8,764 bases of DNA from contig JAEDNZ010000075.1 of NCBI GenBank assembly GCA_016302215.1, positions 1-8,764 on the forward strand. The letters are read 5' to 3'. Below are positions 7,101-8,764 of this stretch, piece by piece (the first letter of the stretch is position 1; every line of letters starts with the position of its first letter). Source of the DNA: Muribaculaceae bacterium. GTDB taxonomy: Bacteria; Bacteroidota; Bacteroidia; Bacteroidales; Muribaculaceae. A program made the translations under genes and the position numbers. The notes under the pieces are model-generated. The model was not told where the DNA came from. It ran no database searches and saw nothing but the letters and a program-made list of their open reading frames with translations.

Positions 7101-8764
7101 CCCGAGCGCGAGCTCACCACGCTCAATCAGCCTACCTTTAAGTCTCCCTTTGATACCGACTACTTTGTGGCCAATGATGTGATGATGGATATGTCAGGCT
7201 CGCGGCGGCTCTATTCGGCACGGGCGTCAATGAAGCAAGCCGCCGGCGCTGTCGAGGAGGCCGAAGTGACCGAAGAGGCTGCCGATAGCGATGCCGGCGC
7301 TGCCGATGCCGATGCCGGCGCCGGCGCTGAGGAGCCCGAGTCACGGCCCGATGATTTCGCCTATCGCGACACCGAGGTGCTGCAAGCATTTTGGCTGCCG
7401 GAGCTAACGGTCGATGCCGAAGGCATTGCCACCCTTGACTTTGTGGTGCCGCACGCCAACACACAGTGGGAGCTGAGAGCCTTTGCGTGGACGCCGGATG
7501 TGCGGTCGGCGCAGTTCGCAGAGCAGATTACCGCCGCCAAGCCCGTGATGGTGGCAATGAACGTGCCGCGCTACCTGCGCCAAGGCGACACGGCCGACAT
7601 TGCCGCCACAGTGTTCAATAATTGTGGCGAGCAGCGCGTGATAACCACCGTCTTTGACACCTACGACCTCAGCGGCAAGGTGCTCGGTAGTGTGAGCCAC
7701 ACCGATACCATCGGCGCCGGCGCATCGGCCGTGGTGACAATGCCTGTCACCGCCGCCCCGGGCAAGGCCGCGATGGGAGTGCGAGTGCGCAGCACCGTTG
7801 ACGAGTTCACCGATGGCGAGCAATCCCTCGTCGCTATAATGCCCTCCACGGCCACGGTGGTAGAGAGTCAGTGCTTCTACCTCAATCCCGGCGATGAGAG
7901 CTTCTCAATGATGCTGCCCTCGACAGGTTCGCAGTCAATGACGCTGCAATACTGCCAAAATCCGGTGTGGGACGTGGTCAAGGCCTTGCCGACTCTTGCT
8001 ATGTCTAAGCCTTACTCGGCGTCCGATGCCTGCAATGCCCTCTTTGCCGCGCTCGTGGCCAAGGGTCTCAAGACGTCTCACAGCGAGATAGCCGACGTGG
8101 TGGATAAGTGGCAGGCTACGCCCGCCGACTCGGCCTTGGTTTCGCGCCTGGCCACCAATGAGAGCCTGAAGATAGCCACGTTAGAGGCCACGCCGTGGGT
8201 GCGCGCCGCCGAAGGCTCTACCGCCCGCATGGCACGCCTGCAGATGCTCTTCGCCGACAAGGCTATAGCCGCTGCGGTGAGCGAGGCTACCGAGGTGCTG
8301 CAGCGGCTGCAAGACCGCGATGGCGGCATACGATGGAGCGCGCAGGCAGCGGAGCCATCGCTGTGGGCCACCGGGTCGGTGCTTACGAGCATGGGATTGC
8401 TCAACGAACAGGGCTTCCTGCCCGCCAAGGGCAAGATTGCCGATATCATAGCTCGCGCCATTGCGTACTATGACAAGGAGGCCTTTGATGCCAAGCGCGT
8501 GTGCATCGACAAGACGGCTTTGGCTTACATACACTCGCTCTATCCCGGCATAGAGCCTACGCTCGATGCCAAGCAAGCCATAGCAGAGTGTGTCAACGAT
8601 ATCATTGCCAACTGGAAGAGCGCGCCCACCGCTCTCAAAGCGCGCTATGCGCTGATACTGTGCGCCAATGGCTATCGCGAGGTTGCCGCAGAGATAATGC
8701 GCTCAGTGAGCGAGTATGCCGTGACCACTCCGAGCCAAGGCACGTCGCTGCCGTCGGTGGAGAG
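4140..8764 (+). CDS. Alpha-2-macroglobulin-like secreted protein lacking the thioester motif (C-terminus beyond window)
   Basis: The frame stays open for 1541 codons to the right edge, with no stop or frameshift found on translation. Residues 1-21 look like a type I signal peptide (MRN, hydrophobic ICIMALLLPALV, cleavage near GGA). No lipobox is seen, so a periplasmic or exported protein is likely. Residues ~22-310 are mostly helical. Beta-rich macroglobulin-type domains follow. The MG2 hallmark is FTDRPIYHQGDT (494-505), and an MG3-type start is SDFKLPQFS (592-600). An Ala/Asp/Glu linker (1033-1068) precedes the A2M domain (FWLPELTVDAEG at 1084-1095, QWELRAFAW at 1109-1117) and PRYLRQGD (1143-1150). 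The helical thioester-domain scaffold is present (NPVWDVVKALPTL, 1274-1286; LQDRDGGIRW, 1390-1399), but the CxEQ site is replaced by PYSASDA (1291-1297). Relatives trap proteases or guard the periplasm; without a thioester, covalent trapping is not expected, as in YfaS-type proteins. Total length is probably 1800-2000 residues. The start codon follows an A-rich stretch with no Shine-Dalgarno site. No promoter of the Bacteroidetes type is visible between 3997 and 4139. Confidence 0.9.
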   Translation, partial: MRNTIICIMALLLPALVRGGAPDYAYPQTVIAEAEAALGKAVARDDGPAKAEALLQIITAKRLIDPDSIAAMPSRVSALAAGERDEATRAVLLALEAATTDKMYDSRLYDGALTRLRVIALGDSALTLALTLPPDDATLSRFGGVVERDALSSRYFTTVADFVASLCTNLNAASTNFRDEVRRRILATHKPYTAPWAYWTAETMMGAPVESWLEAYSRCSDAESACIFLVRAAEACCDDNSKSVVAPLLRRSLALFPSYWDNERLRYYLDTFGRPTLSIDYPSIVAPGDTLTITARYANARGIGAVLYKATDPVIADDATLTRWQPIDTCSVATDSVIAETTAHLRLVICDPGTYRLQQYIGTEPPQTTGKGKKRRPVALYHDDDDLGELIFCTGYVPIALGNCSSQAIITADTHNGAPVGGITVKRGSQLLGLTDASGIVTFSLPDAGINAYRRLGYTFIDTEGNAQNFGNRIFLAAPYRTGVRRDNCHAKIFTDRPIYHQGDTLGIAVLAYCDKADGRSRDVVAGRELTIIVTNPNGKQVFSADCVTDDMGRAHTAAPLPEGGLTGYYRIAVQSADSKSAYLGSSHVMVSDFKLPQFSAVADSVTIAGDSVTVSGHAMTYAGMPVSGAKVGVTIKNALRWRWLREGYVEVWAGNTTTDGEGHYAISVPLSRLRESDYDCFVANVHVADAAGNAATASTSFTIGKPCVLQLDARLDKVDAADKLALTVNAFGPSGDVKAIEGRYTLADEATGKECAQGTFTTGKPFSVNLSKVPAGYYRWTFAAADAEQCDELVSDACMIYNSKRGTLPDGVGLLVVNDAISTDNGRAAITLGTASETSYIYYAVCCGDSLVSVKAHTLHKGFGKIDVALPAGRTSAMVKVISVSGGEVSEQSVRITLSDSKALTLRGESMRTHVTPGVAEHWTLKLSDAASTRRAGAMIATMYNNALSAIQPMTWPSDFSRLMEAPRLRADYLTARASGYLYGDLPERELTTLNQPTFKSPFDTDYFVANDVMMDMSGSRRLYSARASMKQAAGAVEEAEVTEEAADSDAGAADADAGAGAEEPESRPDDFAYRDTEVLQAFWLPELTVDAEGIATLDFVVPHANTQWELRAFAWTPDVRSAQFAEQITAAKPVMVAMNVPRYLRQGDTADIAATVFNNCGEQRVITTVFDTYDLSGKVLGSVSHTDTIGAGASAVVTMPVTAAPGKAAMGVRVRSTVDEFTDGEQSLVAIMPSTATVVESQCFYLNPGDESFSMMLPSTGSQSMTLQYCQNPVWDVVKALPTLAMSKPYSASDACNALFAALVAKGLKTSHSEIADVVDKWQATPADSALVSRLATNESLKIATLEATPWVRAAEGSTARMARLQMLFADKAIAAAVSEATEVLQRLQDRDGGIRWSAQAAEPSLWATGSVLTSMGLLNEQGFLPAKGKIADIIARAIAYYDKEAFDAKRVCIDKTALAYIHSLYPGIEPTLDAKQAIAECVNDIIANWKSAPTALKARYALILCANGYREVAAEIMRSVSEYAVTTPSQGTSLPSVE
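7236..7343 (+). repeat. Acidic, Ala-rich low-complexity linker in the macroglobulin-like protein
   Basis: Codons 1033-1068 encode almost only Ala, Glu, Asp and Gly, with no Lys or Arg between Lys1032 and Arg1069. The DNA contains repeated GATGCCGGCGC units (7290-7300 and 7311-7321) that could expand or contract in frame. The linker lies just before the A2M domain, the position occupied by the protease bait region in well-studied macroglobulins. Confidence 0.6.

Noticed and set aside
8031..8033. Cys1298 as a displaced thioester cysteine
   Set aside because: It is followed by Asn-Ala-Leu, not x-Glu-Gln, so it cannot form the usual Cys-Gln thioester.

Overview
The window reads as part of a Bacteroidota chromosome, most likely order Bacteroidales and perhaps a Muribaculaceae- or Prevotella-like gut lineage. 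The evidence is indirect. There are promoter elements of the Bacteroidetes type (TTTG, about 19 bp, TAnnTTTG), A-rich start regions without Shine-Dalgarno sites, a BspA-type leucine-rich-repeat protein with a C-terminal sorting-like domain, and a very large secreted alpha-2-macroglobulin-like protein. GC-rich third codon positions explain the many antisense open frames, which are shadows. I cannot place the genus from sequence alone.

Layout. Positions 1-301 are non-coding. They hold a probable promoter/operator for a leftward gene outside the window (10-93), a small tandem repeat (143-170) and the likely terminator of the next gene (246-276). Positions 302-2038 (minus) encode a secreted BspA-like protein with twelve exact 23-residue repeats, a bacterial Ig-like domain and a sorting-like C-terminus. 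Positions 2039-2346 are a divergent intergenic region with a strong promoter match for the repeat protein and a weaker one for the rightward gene. Positions 2347-3996 (plus) encode a class I, oxygen-sensitive fumarate hydratase. Positions 3997-4139 hold a C9 tract and two hairpins, the second being a probable intrinsic terminator. From 4140 to the right edge (plus, no stop reached in 1541 codons) runs a macroglobulin-like protein that keeps the macroglobulin scaffold but has lost the thioester motif.

The three genes do not look like one pathway. Fumarase is core anaerobic metabolism (malate/fumarate interconversion on the route to succinate). The two flanking genes encode exported proteins of the cell surface or periplasm and face opposite ways. 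I found no mobile element, CRISPR array, tRNA or rRNA, and no convincing new multi-gene system. The observations most worth following are the thioester loss combined with an acidic low-complexity linker at the bait-region position, the hairpin just 20 bp before the macroglobulin start codon, and the organised repeats at the left edge.
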